DNA of 64,000 bases from Candidatus Vicinibacter proximus (GCA_016713905.1 JADJOE010000001.1:869001-933000), one strand, 5' to 3'. Counted from the stretch's first letter, positions 53,173-64,000 are shown. Notes: generated by a model from the sequence alone, not told the origin. Program-made: numbers and translations.

Positions 53173-54363
53173 CTATTGCATCATGGCATCCACAATGGCA
53201 GTTCTAAAATCAAAAAATACCTGTTGTAATTTACTTTCCGCATCTGTACCATAATTGATCATGAAAGAAAGTGTCATGTCCTGATTTGGAAAATAAAAAA
53301 CATCCGCTGTGTAGCCAAGATCTCTGCCGGAATGGCCATAAGCAAATTGATCGGGAGCTCGTTCGGTAAAACTTTTCATTACGCCCAATCCCAGAAGTCT
53401 GTCTTTGTTTTCCTCTTTGTGTCCGAAGGTGAGCATCGCATTCAAAGATTGCGTTTTTAAAATTACTTTATCTCTGAAAAGGAGTTCAACAAAATGCAAC
53501 AAATCAATGGAGGTGCTGTAAAGCCCACCATAACCATTACCACTGCCGGTATTGTAATTGGTCAGGTTAACAATTGTGCCATTGTTGTAGAGATCAAAAT
53601 AACCTTGTGCAACGGTATGAGATGGAGGTATGTCATGCCAGTAGTAATACGTATCCTCCAGATGATTTGGTTTAATGAGTCTTTCTTTAATAAGTTCAGC
53701 ATGTTGTTTTCCGGTAGCTGCTTCAATGACCATGCCTACCAGCAAAGTATTGGTATTGGAATATTTGACAGAATCTCCGGGTGAAAAAACCTCTTCATCC
53801 CCTCTTACAAAATCCAGAAGTTCTTCTTCTTCCCAAAATTTGTCGGGTTGGTTTAGGACAGCCAGATAAAATGCCTGATCTTTTATCACATCTGCGATTC
53901 CGGTGGTATGACCAAGGCAAGTTCTGATGGTAGCTTCTTTTGCATTTTTTATATCTTTCAGTTGTTTGTCGGTGAGCCATTTGCTAATGGGGTCATCCAA
54001 ATTCAACACACCATCTTCGACAAGCAAGTGCGTTAAAGTTCCTACAAACATTTTTGTAATGCTCGCAGCTTTTGAAATGTGACAAGGCTCAAGAAGTATG
54101 CTTTTATTAATATCCGCCATTCCTGACCCTCCCAGCCAAAGACCATTTTTATCTCTTATCGCCACAGAAATTCCGGGCATACCCTTTTTGACGTATTCGT
54201 CCATTACAGACTGGTACACATTTGCCTTAGGATGGATGGATGAACTATCCCCTGAAGGAAGATTACAATTGGCAGTGTAAGGAATTTTATCCTCCTTTTG
54301 GCAGGCCGTCCATAGGCTTGCACAAAACAGGCACATCAAAATGTAAGATATGTTGGTACGCAT
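53173..54363 (-). CDS. lipoprotein serine hydrolase of the class C beta-lactamase family
   Basis: 396 residues. A lipobox WTAC puts Cys21 at the mature N-terminus. The catalytic SITK (Ser101/Lys104), the YSN-type motif KYSNTN and the final HSG (GHSGRDLG) are all present, as in PBP4/EstB/class C beta-lactamase-like proteins. The likely substrate is a D-Ala peptide or small ester; resistance cannot be claimed. It starts 3 bp after the stop of the barrel protein at 54367-55010, so the two form an operon. It probably acts on the periplasmic or outer face of the envelope. Confidence 0.88.
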   Translation of the reverse strand: MRTNISYILMCLFCASLWTACQKEDKIPYTANCNLPSGDSSSIHPKANVYQSVMDEYVKKGMPGISVAIRDKNGLWLGGSGMADINKSILLEPCHISKAASITKMFVGTLTHLLVEDGVLNLDDPISKWLTDKQLKDIKNAKEATIRTCLGHTTGIADVIKDQAFYLAVLNQPDKFWEEEELLDFVRGDEEVFSPGDSVKYSNTNTLLVGMVIEAATGKQHAELIKERLIKPNHLEDTYYYWHDIPPSHTVAQGYFDLYNNGTIVNLTNYNTGSGNGYGGLYSTSIDLLHFVELLFRDKVILKTQSLNAMLTFGHKEENKDRLLGLGVMKSFTERAPDQFAYGHSGRDLGYTADVFYFPNQDMTLSFMINYGTDAESKLQQVFFDFRTAIVDAMMQ

Positions 54364-54366
54364 AGA

Positions 54367-55010
54367 TTATTTTTTGAAATAAGTCAGGAAATTCGAAGCT
54401 ACCCCTAGGTGGAACAAATTATATGGTAGAATGGTGACATAGTTCTTCACAAAGGGTGTCTGAACCATAAACTGGTATTCGACAAAAATCCTCAGCGGAT
54501 GTTCACCAAATGGGCTGAAAGTATAAGAAGGACTGATGCTTAAAGCCAACATGGCCTGTGGTCTTCCGATACCTTTGCAGTCCTTATAATTTCCATTGTC
54601 GTTTATTTTAAAAACCTGCAGGTCCGGAATGGAATGGAGGTAACCAACAGCCAGTCTGGATTCAACGCCAAGATGTTTTGCGGCCATCCATCGTCTGTAA
54701 CCGAGTTCGCCGAACAACTGAATTGCATATTGGGAATTGCGGTGATAGAAATAGCCTAGCTTGGCATTGTACAAAAGCTGGTTATTTCCTTTGTTTTTCC
54801 AGAGGAATTCTGCCCCAAGATTAAATCCGGGATGGAGTATTGAGGATGTAAGAAATAAATCTCCTCCCCCTGGAAGCATGGTGTTGGCATTCAGTACTGA
54901 AAAAACTATGGTGGGTAGACGGTTAGAAGATTGTGCTTTAGTACTTATAAAAATGCAAATACATAAAATCGTGCAAATAATTCTACCTACCGTTTTATTT
55001 AATTTTTCAT
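54367..55010 (-). CDS. secreted barrel-like protein, frameshifted start
   Basis: The long frame gives 170 residues from an internal Met (54879), but the reading frame stays open upstream and encodes a signal peptide (RIICTILCICIFISTKAQSS). An ATG at 55008-55010 lies one frame off; adding one T on the plus strand in the T5 run 55003-55007 gives MKKLNKTVGRIICTILCIC and about 214 residues. The body has short amphipathic strands (NNQLLYNAKLGYFYHRNSQYAI, PLRIFVEYQFMV) and ends NFLTYFKK, like a small outer-membrane barrel. It is the first gene of an operon with the serine hydrolase. Family not recognised. Confidence 0.75.
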
Positions 55011-55219
55011 TGGGACAACTTTATTCCCAAATGTATTTTAAAATTGGCATTTTTTCTAGGAAATATTTAACATGTATTATTAAATAGATGGAAACCATTT
55101 TCTATTTTAGGTCACTAAAGTGCAGTGGAATTTTTGAAAGTTAGTAACTGTTCATACTCGATGACGCATTTAAATATAAAATCTGTCTTCAAATCTAATC
55201 ATTTGGATGATTTAGTAAT
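55011..55219. other. intergenic region upstream of barrel gene
   Basis: About 200 bp without a gene or clear promoter consensus. It ends at the terminator of the efflux operon. Confidence 0.4.
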
Positions 55220-55278
55220 AAAAATCCCTGTCAATCAAATCTTACATATAAAATGCAAAAATAATGACAGGGATTTTT
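55220..55278 (-). terminator. terminator of the efflux operon (usable in both directions)
   Basis: A perfect 14-bp inverted repeat (AAAAATCCCTGTCA / TGACAGGGATTTTT) with a 31-nt loop. Its A and T ends give a U run on either strand. It lies 16 bp past the TolC-like gene stop. Confidence 0.75.
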
Positions 55279-55293
55279 ACCACATTTTATGAT

Positions 55294-56709
55294 TTAATTC
55301 CAACCGCCACCAAGAGCTTTATACATATTTATTTTTGCCATCAATTGTTTCAATTTTATCTCAGTAAGATCAATGGTTGATTCCAGAGCTTCGCGTTGAG
55401 TAAGCAATACTTCAATATAATCTGCTCTTGCAGAGCGGAACAAACTGTTGGAAATGCCAACAGAATTATTTAGAATATCCACTTCCTTTAATTTTGTTTC
55501 ATAGCTTTTGGTAAAATTTTCTATTGCGTTTAACTGATTCACTACTTCAATAAAAGCATTTAATACAGATCGTTCATAATTGTATACAGCCTGTACCTTT
55601 TGGGCATTGGCATTCAGGTAATTTGCCTTGATGGCATTTTTGTTGATCAGCGGAGCCATCAAATCTCCTCCAAGGTTATAAAGAAAGGATTCCGGATGGA
55701 TGAGATGTGTAGGATTAAAAGCTTGCAAACCTAAACCTGCGGTTATTTTAAACGAAGGATAAAAATTGGTTTTAGCGGATAGTACGTCCAATTTAGCAGC
55801 GGCCAATTGCTGTTCCGCTTTTTTGATATCCGGTCTGTTGGCCAGCAATTGGGAAGGAATGCCTTCGTTTACTTCCTCAAAACTTGTTTTTAAAAATAAG
55901 CCAGAATTTCTATTAATCCTTTGAGGAAAACGTCCTGCAAGAAAATTGATTTTGTTTTCAGTTTCTACAATCCGCTGGCGTATACTGTACTGCAAATTTT
56001 TTGTGTACAATAATTGAGCCTCAAATCGGTTGACAGCCAACTGTGTTACTTTTGCCGCATCTTTTTCAAGTTTAATTACTTCCAGCGCGTTCGTTTGAAG
56101 ATCAATGTTCTTTTCAACAATATCCAATAAATTATCCAATGCTATTAACTCATAATATGAACTGGCCATTTCTGATATCATGTTCGTAATGAGAAAATTT
56201 TTTCCTTCTACAGTGGATAGATATTTCAATACTGCGGATTTCCTTGCATTCCTCAGTTTTTTCCAAACATCAAGTTCCCAGGAAAAGTAAGTACCAATCA
56301 AGAAGTCGCCAATGTATTTGGGTCCTCTGTCTGGATCTTGTTTCAAGTCTTCTTCGGAAAACCCATTCCATGTATACTTGCCTGCCCTGTCTGCAACAGC
56401 TCCTGATCGAAGGTTCACAAAAGGTAGGTATTCACCTTTTCTTATGCTTATCTCATTTTTGCTGATTTCGATTTCCTGCAATACCATATTCAATTCCTGG
56501 TTATTCTTTAATGCTGTATCAATCAGCGCAATCAAGATGGGGTCATTAAAATAATTTCTCCATTGAATGGATGCACTGTTGAGTGTATCCTGCGCGTTGC
56601 TGTACCTGGAAGGAACTGATTTATTTTCCTCCCGGCTTACATAGGAGGGTACTTTGCAGGCACCTAAATACAGAGCTACCAATATGAGTAAAGAATAATT
56701 AGTTTTCAT
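55294..56709 (-). CDS. TolC-family outer-membrane efflux lipoprotein
   Basis: The ATG at 56707-56709 (MKTNYSLLILVALYLGAC) places the lipobox Cys at ~18 and gives ~471 residues. It overlaps the RND stop by 11 bp. The upstream in-frame Mets would extend into the RND gene and hide the signal. Hallmarks of the TolC/NodT family are the repeated long helices and LLANRPDIKKAEQQLAAAKLDVLSAKTNFYPSFKI. The repeats near 215-260 (TNALEVIKLEKDAAKVTQLAVNRFEAQLL) form the helical barrel. It should trimerise as the outer-membrane exit duct for the RND pump upstream. Confidence 0.92.
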   Translation of the reverse strand: MKTNYSLLILVALYLGACKVPSYVSREENKSVPSRYSNAQDTLNSASIQWRNYFNDPILIALIDTALKNNQELNMVLQEIEISKNEISIRKGEYLPFVNLRSGAVADRAGKYTWNGFSEEDLKQDPDRGPKYIGDFLIGTYFSWELDVWKKLRNARKSAVLKYLSTVEGKNFLITNMISEMASSYYELIALDNLLDIVEKNIDLQTNALEVIKLEKDAAKVTQLAVNRFEAQLLYTKNLQYSIRQRIVETENKINFLAGRFPQRINRNSGLFLKTSFEEVNEGIPSQLLANRPDIKKAEQQLAAAKLDVLSAKTNFYPSFKITAGLGLQAFNPTHLIHPESFLYNLGGDLMAPLINKNAIKANYLNANAQKVQAVYNYERSVLNAFIEVVNQLNAIENFTKSYETKLKEVDILNNSVGISNSLFRSARADYIEVLLTQREALESTIDLTEIKLKQLMAKINMYKALGGGWN

Positions 56710-59700
56710 TTTTGTCATCATTTTCAACTTTATTTCCGAATCGTTTAATAAATTTTTGGAAACGTTTACTAAAAGCTCTTTCATTACTGCTTTCAACAAA
56801 ATGTTCAGTTAACGGATTTTCATCTTCATCTCTGATGAGGTGTTTTCCTTCTTGCATTTTTCCGAAGATGTAATAAAGTCCGGGTACTAATACAACACCG
56901 AAGACGGTACCAAACAACATGCCTCCCAATGCAGATGCACCAATCGTATGGTTACCCACAGCACCTGCTCCTTTTGCTATGACCAGTGGTATTAATCCTG
57001 CAATAAATGCAAAGGATGTCATCAAGATGGGGCGGAAACGCGCTTTGGAGCCTTCCACGGCGGCTTGCAGGACACTCATTCCCTGATTGTGTTTTTTGTA
57101 CTGCAAATTCAACAATCAATACTGCATTTTTTCCAAGCAATCCAACCAACATAATTAATCCTACCTGCGCATATACATCATTAGAAAGTCCCATGGCTTT
57201 TAACATGAAATAAGTACCAAAGATGCCAGGAGGAATGGACAGTAAAACTGCAAAAGGCAAAAGAAAACTTTCATACTGTGCCGCCAGAATCAGATAAACA
57301 AAAAATAGGACAACCAGTAAAATATAAATGGCTTCGTTACCTCTTCTGGCTTCATCATACGAAAGTCCTTCCCAAGCAATATCATAGCCTCGAGGCAAAG
57401 ATTGTGCCGCCACTTCTTTAATCGCATTAATTGCATCACCGGATGAATATCCTTTAGATGGTGAACCATTAATGAGTGATGATATATACAGATTGTAACG
57501 AGCTATTTCATTAGGTCCCTGCGTTTTAGTGATTTTCATAAAAGCAGAATATGGCACCATTTCATCATGATCGTTTTTTATGTACATATTGAGAAGGTCT
57601 GATGGTTGTTTTCGAAACTCAGGTCCTGCCTGTGTATACACTTTGTAATAATTGTTGAAGCGAATAAAGCCTTGCTCATAGGTACTGCCAATCATAATGT
57701 TTAGATTTTCCATAGCCGCACCAATCGAAACACCTTTTTGCATAGCCAATGCATTGTCCACGGTTATTTCATATTGCGGATACTTGGCAGAGTAAAAAGC
57801 AAACAAACCAGTTAACTCTTTTCTTTTTTCAATGCTTCTAAAAATTCTGCATTCACTTTGTCAAATTCCTGATAATCCACATCACTGTGCTTGTCTAACA
57901 AACGCAGAGAGAAACCATCTGAAGTTCCATATCCGGGCACTGCGGGTGGTTCGAAGTATTCAATATTTGCAGGCAGGTCTCTTGATTTTTCTTCCAGCTC
58001 TTCAATAATTTCCTTAACCGTTTGATCCCGTTCAGACCAATCTTTTAAATTAATTAAACATGTACCTGCATTTGAGCCCCTTCCTTCAGTGAGTATTTCA
58101 AAACCCGCCAATGAAGTAACGGAGGCTACTCCTTCAACCTCTCTGCACAGGTGCTGGAGTTTTCTTGATATTTCATTTGTGCGTTCCAGCGTGGTGCCCG
58201 GTGGTGTTTGAATGATTGCATAGATCTGTCCCTGATCTTCACTCGGAATAAATCCGGCCGGGAGAACTTTGTTTACACCAAAAATTCCAAATGCAAACAG
58301 GAGCAACATGCCATAAGTAATAATTTTTCGATCCACAATCAGGGTTAAGAATTTAGTGTATTTACCTGTTAGCTTTTCAAAGGTGTTGTTAAACCAATCC
58401 AAAAAAATACTGACAGGGGATTTTGATTTCGGCTTATCGTGTGTATTCTTTAATAGTATGGCACATAATACAGGAGTGAGCGTAAGTGCCACAAAACCTG
58501 AAATAACAATTGCAAACGCCATAGTGAGTGAAAATTGACGATACAGCACACCAACGGGTCCTGTCATAAATGCAATGGGTACAAAAACAGAGGTCATGAC
58601 CAGTGTAATGGCAATAATGGCGCCGCTGATTTCTCCAATTACCTTTTTAACAGCTGCAAAAGGAGAAATATTTTCTTCCGCCATCTTAACGTGAACAGCT
58701 TCCACTACTACAATAGCATTGTCTACCACAATACCTATTGCCAGTACTAATGCAAATAAAGTAATGAGGTTGATGCTCAAGCCAAATGCCTGCATGAATA
58801 CAAATGAACCAATCAAGGATACAGGTACTGCGAGAATAGGAATTATAGTAGAGCGAAAATCACCAAGGAATAGATAAACCACAAAAGCAACCAGCAAAAA
58901 TGCTTCTAAAAGTGTGTGCATTACTTTGTCAATTGACGCATCCACAAATTTTGAAACATCATAATTGATTTCGTAGTCAACACCAGGTGGAAAATCCTTT
59001 TTCATTTCCTGCAGTTTGGCTTTCACCTCATCAATTACCGTACTTGCGTTACTGCCCGGGTTTTGTTTTAAAACCAGTGATGCAGAAGGGTTGCCATCTT
59101 TATTAGAATAGATATCCACAAACTCACTTCCTACTTCTACCTCAGCAATGTCTTTTAATTTAATGTTTTCCCCATCGGGATTTGCTTTCACGATAATATT
59201 CTGATATTGCTCGGGTGTATTGTACCAACCTTTATAAGTAAAAACATACTCCTGAGATTGTGCTTTTTTGCCTGAGCTTAGACCCACTCTTCCCGGTCGC
59301 GCCAATACACTTTGTTCATCAATGGATTTTAAAACTTCCTCAGCAGAAATTTTGTAAGCCCTCATTCTGTCCGGGTTCAACCAAACCCTTATGGCAAATG
59401 AACGACTGCCTATGGCTTGTGCAAAACCCATCCCTTTAATACGTTGCAGCTCTGGCAGTATATAGGTATTGGCATAATTAAACAGAAACTTTTCATCCAC
59501 TTTGTTATCCTTGCTGTACAAGTTTAGATACATGAGCATACTCGGCTGTAACGGAGTTATAATTACCCCTTCCCGTTGAACAAGTGGTGGTAAATTGGTC
59601 ATTACCTGATCTACTCTGGATTTAACCCTTACCGCTGCAAGTGTGGGGTCTGTGCCCGGTTCAAATACAACATCAATAGTGGCTTCACCTGCACTGGTTG

Positions 59701-59944
59701 CATCGGATAAAATATATTGCATGCCTTGCACACCATTTATGGCACGCTCCAAAATGGTCACCGTTGATTTGATCAATACATCCGCATTGGAGCCTGGAAA
59801 TTCAATAAAAATGGATACTCTCGGCGGAGCAATATCAGGAAACTGCGCTACCGGTGAAGTTTTAATTGCCAATAAACCCAAAAAAACAAGGGCTACGGAT
59901 AAAGCAATTGCAAGAACCGGCCTTTTTATAAACTTATTAAACAT
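56699..59944 (-). CDS. RND efflux pump, HAE1/AcrB type (two homopolymer frame breaks)
   Basis: The region reads as three frames that together cover a ~1081-residue AcrB-like transporter. The first frame (59944-57812) stops after EALKKEKS, where adding one base at the T6 run 57824-57829 restores KRKELTGLFAFYSAKYPQYE. The second leaves the frame at the T6 run 57092-57097, where removing one base restores FAVQKHNQGMSVL. TM helices, the porter domains and the relay Asp in GIVVDNAIVVVE are present, although AcrB's second Asp is Asn here. The Lys in LGKNAVLIVEFA is conserved. It lies between the MFP and TolC genes and should expel drugs, bile-like compounds or solvents using the proton gradient. 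Confidence 0.88.
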
Positions 59945-59970
59945 GGTTCAATTTTTGTTTGGTTTATGCT

Positions 59971-61055
59971 TTATTCCGCATGTAAATTATTTAGCTCAGC
60001 AAGTTCTTTTTCAAACGAAACAATTTTGTATTGAATCTTTTCGTCGTTCTTGACTTTGCCTAATCCTTCGGCAAGTATTTTATCTTTAGTGGTTAAACCC
60101 GAGGCCACAACATAAACATGCGGCATTTCTTGTCCAATGATGATTTGTGTGGCTTTGAGCGAATTGTCCTCTCCAACAATATAAACATATTTTTTATCCA
60201 GTACATCAAATGTGGCTTTTTGCGGAATGATAATCGCATCTTTAAGTGAAACTGGCATCAGGATATTTCCGGTTTCGCCATGGCGTAGAATTCCCTTTGG
60301 GTTAGGAAATGTTGCTCTAAATGCAATGTTTCCGGTTTCATTATTAAAATCGGCTTCAATGGTCTCTACTTTTCCGGAATAGTCAAAGAGATCATTGTTT
60401 GCCATTTTTAATTTTACCTTAAGCGTACTGTCTGATTTTACTTTTTTCACGTAGTCCAGATATTCTGATTCTGGTACATTGAAATATACCCACATTTTGC
60501 TGTTGTCTGAAAGAGTAGTAAGCAGTTCACCTTCATCCACAAGACTGCCTAGTCGCACATTAAATCTTCCCATGATGCCATCGAACGGAGCGCGGATATT
60601 TGTAAAATCCAAATGCGTTTGCGCCAATGCCAGATCCGCTTTGACTTTGTCCAGATGTGCTTTGGCCAATGCGAGTTCATTGGGTGAAACTATGTTACTG
60701 TCTGCAAGATTTTTTGTGTTTTTATATTCAATTTCTGAAAAATTATATTCTGCCTGTGCTTTTGTAATTCTGCCTGATAAAGTAAGGGCATGATTTGAAA
60801 CATCAGCTGACCCTTTTTTCCAGACTGTCCCTCATCTACATAAATATTCTGGAGATAGCCCCTTTCCTGCGATCTTAATTCAATGTGATTGATGGATTGT
60901 ATCTGCGCGACATATTCACGATACAAAATGGTGTCCATTTCTATTGGAGAAGTGACTAAAAAATTCGTTTCCAGTTCCTTTTCATGTTTTTCGTGACGAC
61001 AACCGGAATGGATAAAAATGCTTGTGAGGTAAAGGAGAATTACTATTCTCTTCAT
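59971..61055 (-). CDS. membrane fusion protein of the RND pump (frameshifted)
   Basis: A lipoprotein signal (VILLYLTSIFIHSGC) starts the gene. The frame breaks at the T4 run 60760-60763; adding one base gives LQKAQAEYNFSEIEYKNTKNLADSNIVSP and joins both halves into ~361 residues. Features are the biotinyl-lipoyl half (GYLQNIYVDEGQSGKKGQL), a short helical hairpin, the second lipoyl half (TNIRAPFDGIMGRFNVRLGSLV), a beta-barrel (VYFNVPESEYLDYV) and a membrane-proximal domain. It bridges the inner-membrane RND pump and the TolC channel. It is encoded 26 bp before the pump. Confidence 0.88.
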
Positions 61056-61174
61056 AACTGTTTTGTTTTAAATTTATAATAAGAAAAATTTGCTCTGACG
61101 AAGGAGTGAGCGATAAAAATTCATGGGATACAAGCATCAAAGTGCTTATATCCGATAATTTTAAACAGCAGGAT

Positions 61175-61582
61175 TTATATAAGGAAACTCTTCCAGGACT
61201 GGTAGAGAATAATTAGCGAAACCGTAGATCGGTTAACAAAGGATTGATTGAGTTGGAAAAAGTAACAGGCTAAGGAGAAATTAAATTTATTTAAGCATGT
61301 TGTGGAATCATGCCAAATAAATGGATTCCATTGGTCTTCCGAACGTTCATCTTCTTCATTCTCATTTGAGGAGTCTTCTTCATTCGGAGAATAAGAACAT
61401 TGGAATGGAATGGATGAAGGGTAATGATTAGGAAGATAGTTATCCTCCGATAAGTAAGATGTTTTGTCTTTGGAGGATAAGTTTTTTTCTATTCGAATGC
61501 CAGCATATACTGAGTTTTGTCCCCAGACAAGGAAGACCCCAATCGTCAACAAAAAACAGTAATTCAGAATTGACTTCAACAC
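61175..61582 (-). CDS. small exported protein upstream of the efflux operon
   Basis: 135 residues. A signal peptide (ILNYCFLLTIGVFLVWGQNSVYAG) precedes a short Ser/Asp/Glu-rich region (SPNEEDSSNENEEDERSED) and a hydrophobic C-terminal part with Cys and Trp. No family is recognised. It lies 119 bp before the MFP gene in the same direction, so it may be the first gene of the efflux transcript, perhaps a sensor of envelope stress. That role is inferred from position. Confidence 0.5.
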   Translation of the reverse strand: MLKSILNYCFLLTIGVFLVWGQNSVYAGIRIEKNLSSKDKTSYLSEDNYLPNHYPSSIPFQCSYSPNEEDSSNENEEDERSEDQWNPFIWHDSTTCLNKFNFSLACYFFQLNQSFVNRSTVSLIILYQSWKSFLI

Positions 61583-62017
61583 TGGATTATTTTTTTAGAT
61601 AGTCAATTTAAATTTATTTTTACTAAACATGCCGGGAAAACAAAATTTCAAATAAACTAATACAACTTTAAATGTAATCTGGTTTCAAATTGCGAAATTA
61701 TAAAGGATACCATTAAAAAAAGTTAAAAAATGATTCATGACCATTTGACTTGTTACTTTAACAATTAATTTAGAAGCAGTTTGCAATAAATTGAAGGCTG
61801 ATCAAATTTGGTTATGATCTTAGAGGTAAAGTGGATAAATGACATTCAAAAAAAAATAGGAACCAACAAGGTAATTACATCAAGAGCATTCACTTGGATA
61901 TTACTCCGATCAGATTATATTCTTGTAGGTAAGATTTTATTTTCCTGAAAGACGATCATAAAAAATAAGAGCGAAGTTCAAGATACTTATCTAAAAATAG
62001 AATTCATTCAGGATAAT
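61583..62017. other. intergenic region, nothing recognised
   Basis: 435 bp of AT-rich DNA between two minus-strand genes. No gene, terminator stem or promoter consensus was convincing. Confidence 0.5.
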
Positions 62018-63240
62018 CTATCCATGAACTACTTTGAGTACCAATTTTTTATGCATCATGTATCTTAGGATCATGGTAAAAATAATTACAAAGAGAATCC
62101 CAACAACGGCTTCAATAATGAGCATGTATTTGCTGTTAAATTTATCATGCGCCCATCCGTTTATTGCCGTCATGTAGACAACAGGTAAATTCCCTAGAGA
62201 CGCAAGCAATGAAAATTTTGTGGCAATGTGTTTTTACCTATGGCATACAGGATCACATAAGTAAAAGCTGCATAAATCATTCCCATGGTAAATGCATAAA
62301 TCAGGACACCACCGACATAAACCGCAGGCACCATAGGGAGTACGGCCATAATAAAAGTTGTAATAGCGCATAATGCTCCACTCCCCAGGTAGGACATCCA
62401 TACACCCCATTTGTCTGCGATAATTCCACCCACCACACAGCCCAATGCACTCACCAAACCACTTAAAATACCCGTTACCAGCACTACAGTATCTGCATCC
62501 GTTTTCCAGTCTTCAGCAATAGCTGACCATAGGTTAGCCGCTGCTCCTGTACCAATTGGCATTAAGATTAAAATAATTACAAAAAGTGCTATGGGTATTT
62601 TGATCATCTCGAGAATACCTTTACCCATTTCTTTGATTTCGTGTACAATGGATTTTTCCTTATTGTGCGGAATGTCCTTAATTTTTAAGATGATCATCCC
62701 AAATAAAAGACAAGTTACGCTCAATACTATTCCCGATATCCCTACATTAAAATGTGTAGCAAGCCACAAACCGAGTCCGCCACCAAATCCGGTTCCTGCT
62801 AAACTTCCTGCCTGATACCATCCTGAGGCCTTGCCTTTATCTTTTTCTTCAATGGACTTTGCCATGAAACCATTTATAGGTAACAGAATCAGTGTTGCCG
62901 CCACTTGTGAAATAAATACAATAAGGGTAAGTAATGGTGCGCCCTTTGTGGTAAACGGGGTAAAACAAAGCAATAGCAGGGTGGTGACGGTAAAGAACAG
63001 TCCAATGTAAAACCATTTTCTCAAACTAAAGGAAATGTCCACCACCGGACCCCATAAAAATCTCCAGAGATTTGCTGAAGTGCCTATGGCCACAATACCT
63101 GCAGTTAGTGCAACGGGGAAGTCATTTTTAGTCAATAGGAACGGAAGTACCACTGTTACAAATCCGCTACTGATGCCGGATGGAAGCATCAGAAAAAATA
63201 TGTAAATAGGTTTTATATAAGACTGGGTTTGTATTTCCAT
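62018..63240 (-). CDS. MFS transporter (PAT/AmpG-like), frameshifted
   Basis: The long frame (63240-62194) encodes ~10 membrane helices and then runs out of frame at NTLPQNFHCLRL. Adding one base in AAAATTTT (62212-62219) restores LPQKFSLLASLGNLPVVYM and joins the remaining two helices (to 62018), for about 407 residues. The start IQTQSYIKPIYIFFLMLPSGISSGFVTVVLPFLLT and FLWGPVVDISFSLRKWFYIG resemble the PAT family of muropeptide or acetyl-CoA carriers such as AmpG, though general MFS permeases cannot be excluded. No linked gene reveals the substrate. Confidence 0.8.
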
Positions 63241-63405
63241 TTTTATTGATTACACGATGATTGTTTTTTATTTTTCATTCCTATTAAGTGGGCATTCCAA
63301 TTTATAGTATTCCTTAGAGTCATCTCAAAAAAAATTAACTGCATGAAAAATAATATCCTTTTTTAGCACAGGAGAAAATACAATTCCTTATTCAATGGGA
63401 ATACA

Positions 63406-64000
63406 TTAATCCATGGGTAGACTGTCTGTTATTTCCAATACCACATTGCCTGTTTTTTGTCCGCTTTCCACATATTTATAGGCATCTACTATCTGTTCTA
63501 ATTTATAGTGTCTGTCTATTACAGGTTTGAATTCATTATTTTCCACAAGTTCTTTTAGAAATATTACATCATTTTTGGTGATGGTGGGGATTGGAAACAG
63601 GACTTTTTTACCCCCTGATAGTGGTGTAGTGAGTGCAAGAAAAACGTTTTCTGCATTTTTTCCTAATTCCGTGGAAATGTAAATTCCTTTATCTGTGAGC
63701 AGGGGTTTGCATTGTCCAAAGGATGATTTACCAACTGCATCAAAGATGAAATGAAATTTTTGTTCTGTTTTGGTGAAATCCTGTGTTTGATAATCTATCA
63801 CTTCATCAGCGCCAAGTGACTTCACCAAGGCTACATTTTTTGTGTTGCATACAGCAGTTACCCTTGTGCCAAAGTGTTTAAGGAGTTGAACAGCCGCGGA
63901 ACCTATGGCACCTGTTGCACCATAAACTAAAGCGTTTTGTCCTTTTACAATTTTAGATGCACGGATATTGTTCAATGCATAATGAGCTCCTTCTGTGATG
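63406..64000 (-). CDS. zinc-type alcohol dehydrogenase / quinone oxidoreductase, C-terminal part (partial)
   Basis: The gene continues past the right edge; the frame is open to base 64000 and no true start is present. The visible ~198 residues carry the nucleotide-binding fold of medium-chain dehydrogenases: NALVYGATGAIGSAAVQLLKHFG (GxGxxG-like), ADEVIDYQTQDF, and FIFDAVGKSSFGQCKPLL. The end EQIVDAYKYVESGQKTGNVVLEI is typical of quinone oxidoreductase-like NADPH enzymes. The zinc site cannot be judged since the N-terminal half is missing. Confidence 0.85.
   Translation of the reverse strand, partial: ITEGAHYALNNIRASKIVKGQNALVYGATGAIGSAAVQLLKHFGTRVTAVCNTKNVALVKSLGADEVIDYQTQDFTKTEQKFHFIFDAVGKSSFGQCKPLLTDKGIYISTELGKNAENVFLALTTPLSGGKKVLFPIPTITKNDVIFLKELVENNEFKPVIDRHYKLEQIVDAYKYVESGQKTGNVVLEITDSLPMD

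Noticed and set aside
56699..59944. RND pump as a genuine pseudogene
   Set aside because: Both breaks fall in A/T runs, one-base changes restore a full pump, and neighbouring MFP, MFS, kinase and barrel genes show the same kind of break; a sequence-error explanation is simpler.

Overview
The window comes from a member of the Bacteroidota, most likely a Saprospiria/Saprospiraceae-type bacterium. The evidence is an AT-rich genome, many large secreted proteins with type IX secretion (T9SS) C-terminal sorting domains, a Reg_prop/Y_Y_Y sensor kinase, TAnnTTTG promoter-like sites, and cohesin and dockerin modules on a T9SS cargo protein. No rRNA, tRNA, CRISPR array or intact insertion sequence was seen. 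The organism call is inference.

Layout. (1) 1-12418: a tandem array of about 2.5 copies of a 5.48-kb, minus-strand, two-gene unit. Each unit has a long leader, a parallel beta-helix surface protein, a conserved hairpin, then a PKD-domain surface protein. The PKD genes are mosaics of one another, and the rightmost beta-helix gene is a deletion remnant. (2) 12778-19814: a plus-strand cluster with a multi-TM patatin-like phospholipase, small membrane proteins, a prokaryotic YEATS-domain membrane protein with a TM partner, a secreted barrel-like protein, an orphan 100-aa protein and a divergent CHAT (caspase-fold) protein. This is the best candidate for an undescribed conflict or membrane-surveillance system. 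(3) 19856-25263: a sensor kinase, a LuxR-type response regulator and a seven-bladed propeller protein. (4) 25434-33610: large T9SS adhesin-like proteins (cohesin/dockerin/PPC; CUB plus Cys-rich repeats) and an outer-membrane barrel. (5) 33611-36192: a repeat-rich region with a MITE-like element whose empty site survives in a nearby duplicate, and dispersed three-hairpin elements. (6) 36193-37962: a bestrophin channel beside an LCIB-type carbonic anhydrase homologue. (7) 38013-43415: a TPR protein and two secreted caspase-family proteins separated by a 3 x 130-bp hairpin array. (8) 43707-52968: mixed genes (PLP-dependent cysteine synthase family, MBOAT/AlgJ-like O-acetylation pair, AI-2E family permease, dihaem cytochrome c, lipoprotein esterase, phosphodiesterase-like protein). 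(9) 53173-64000: a serine hydrolase operon, a terminator, a complete MFP-RND-TolC efflux operon, an MFS transporter and a partial alcohol dehydrogenase.

A cross-cutting observation is that at least six reading-frame breaks (kinase, barrel protein, RND pump twice, MFP, MFS) fall in A/T homopolymers, and each is restored by adding or removing one base. They look like sequence errors of a long-read assembly, so these genes are annotated as single, probably functional genes.
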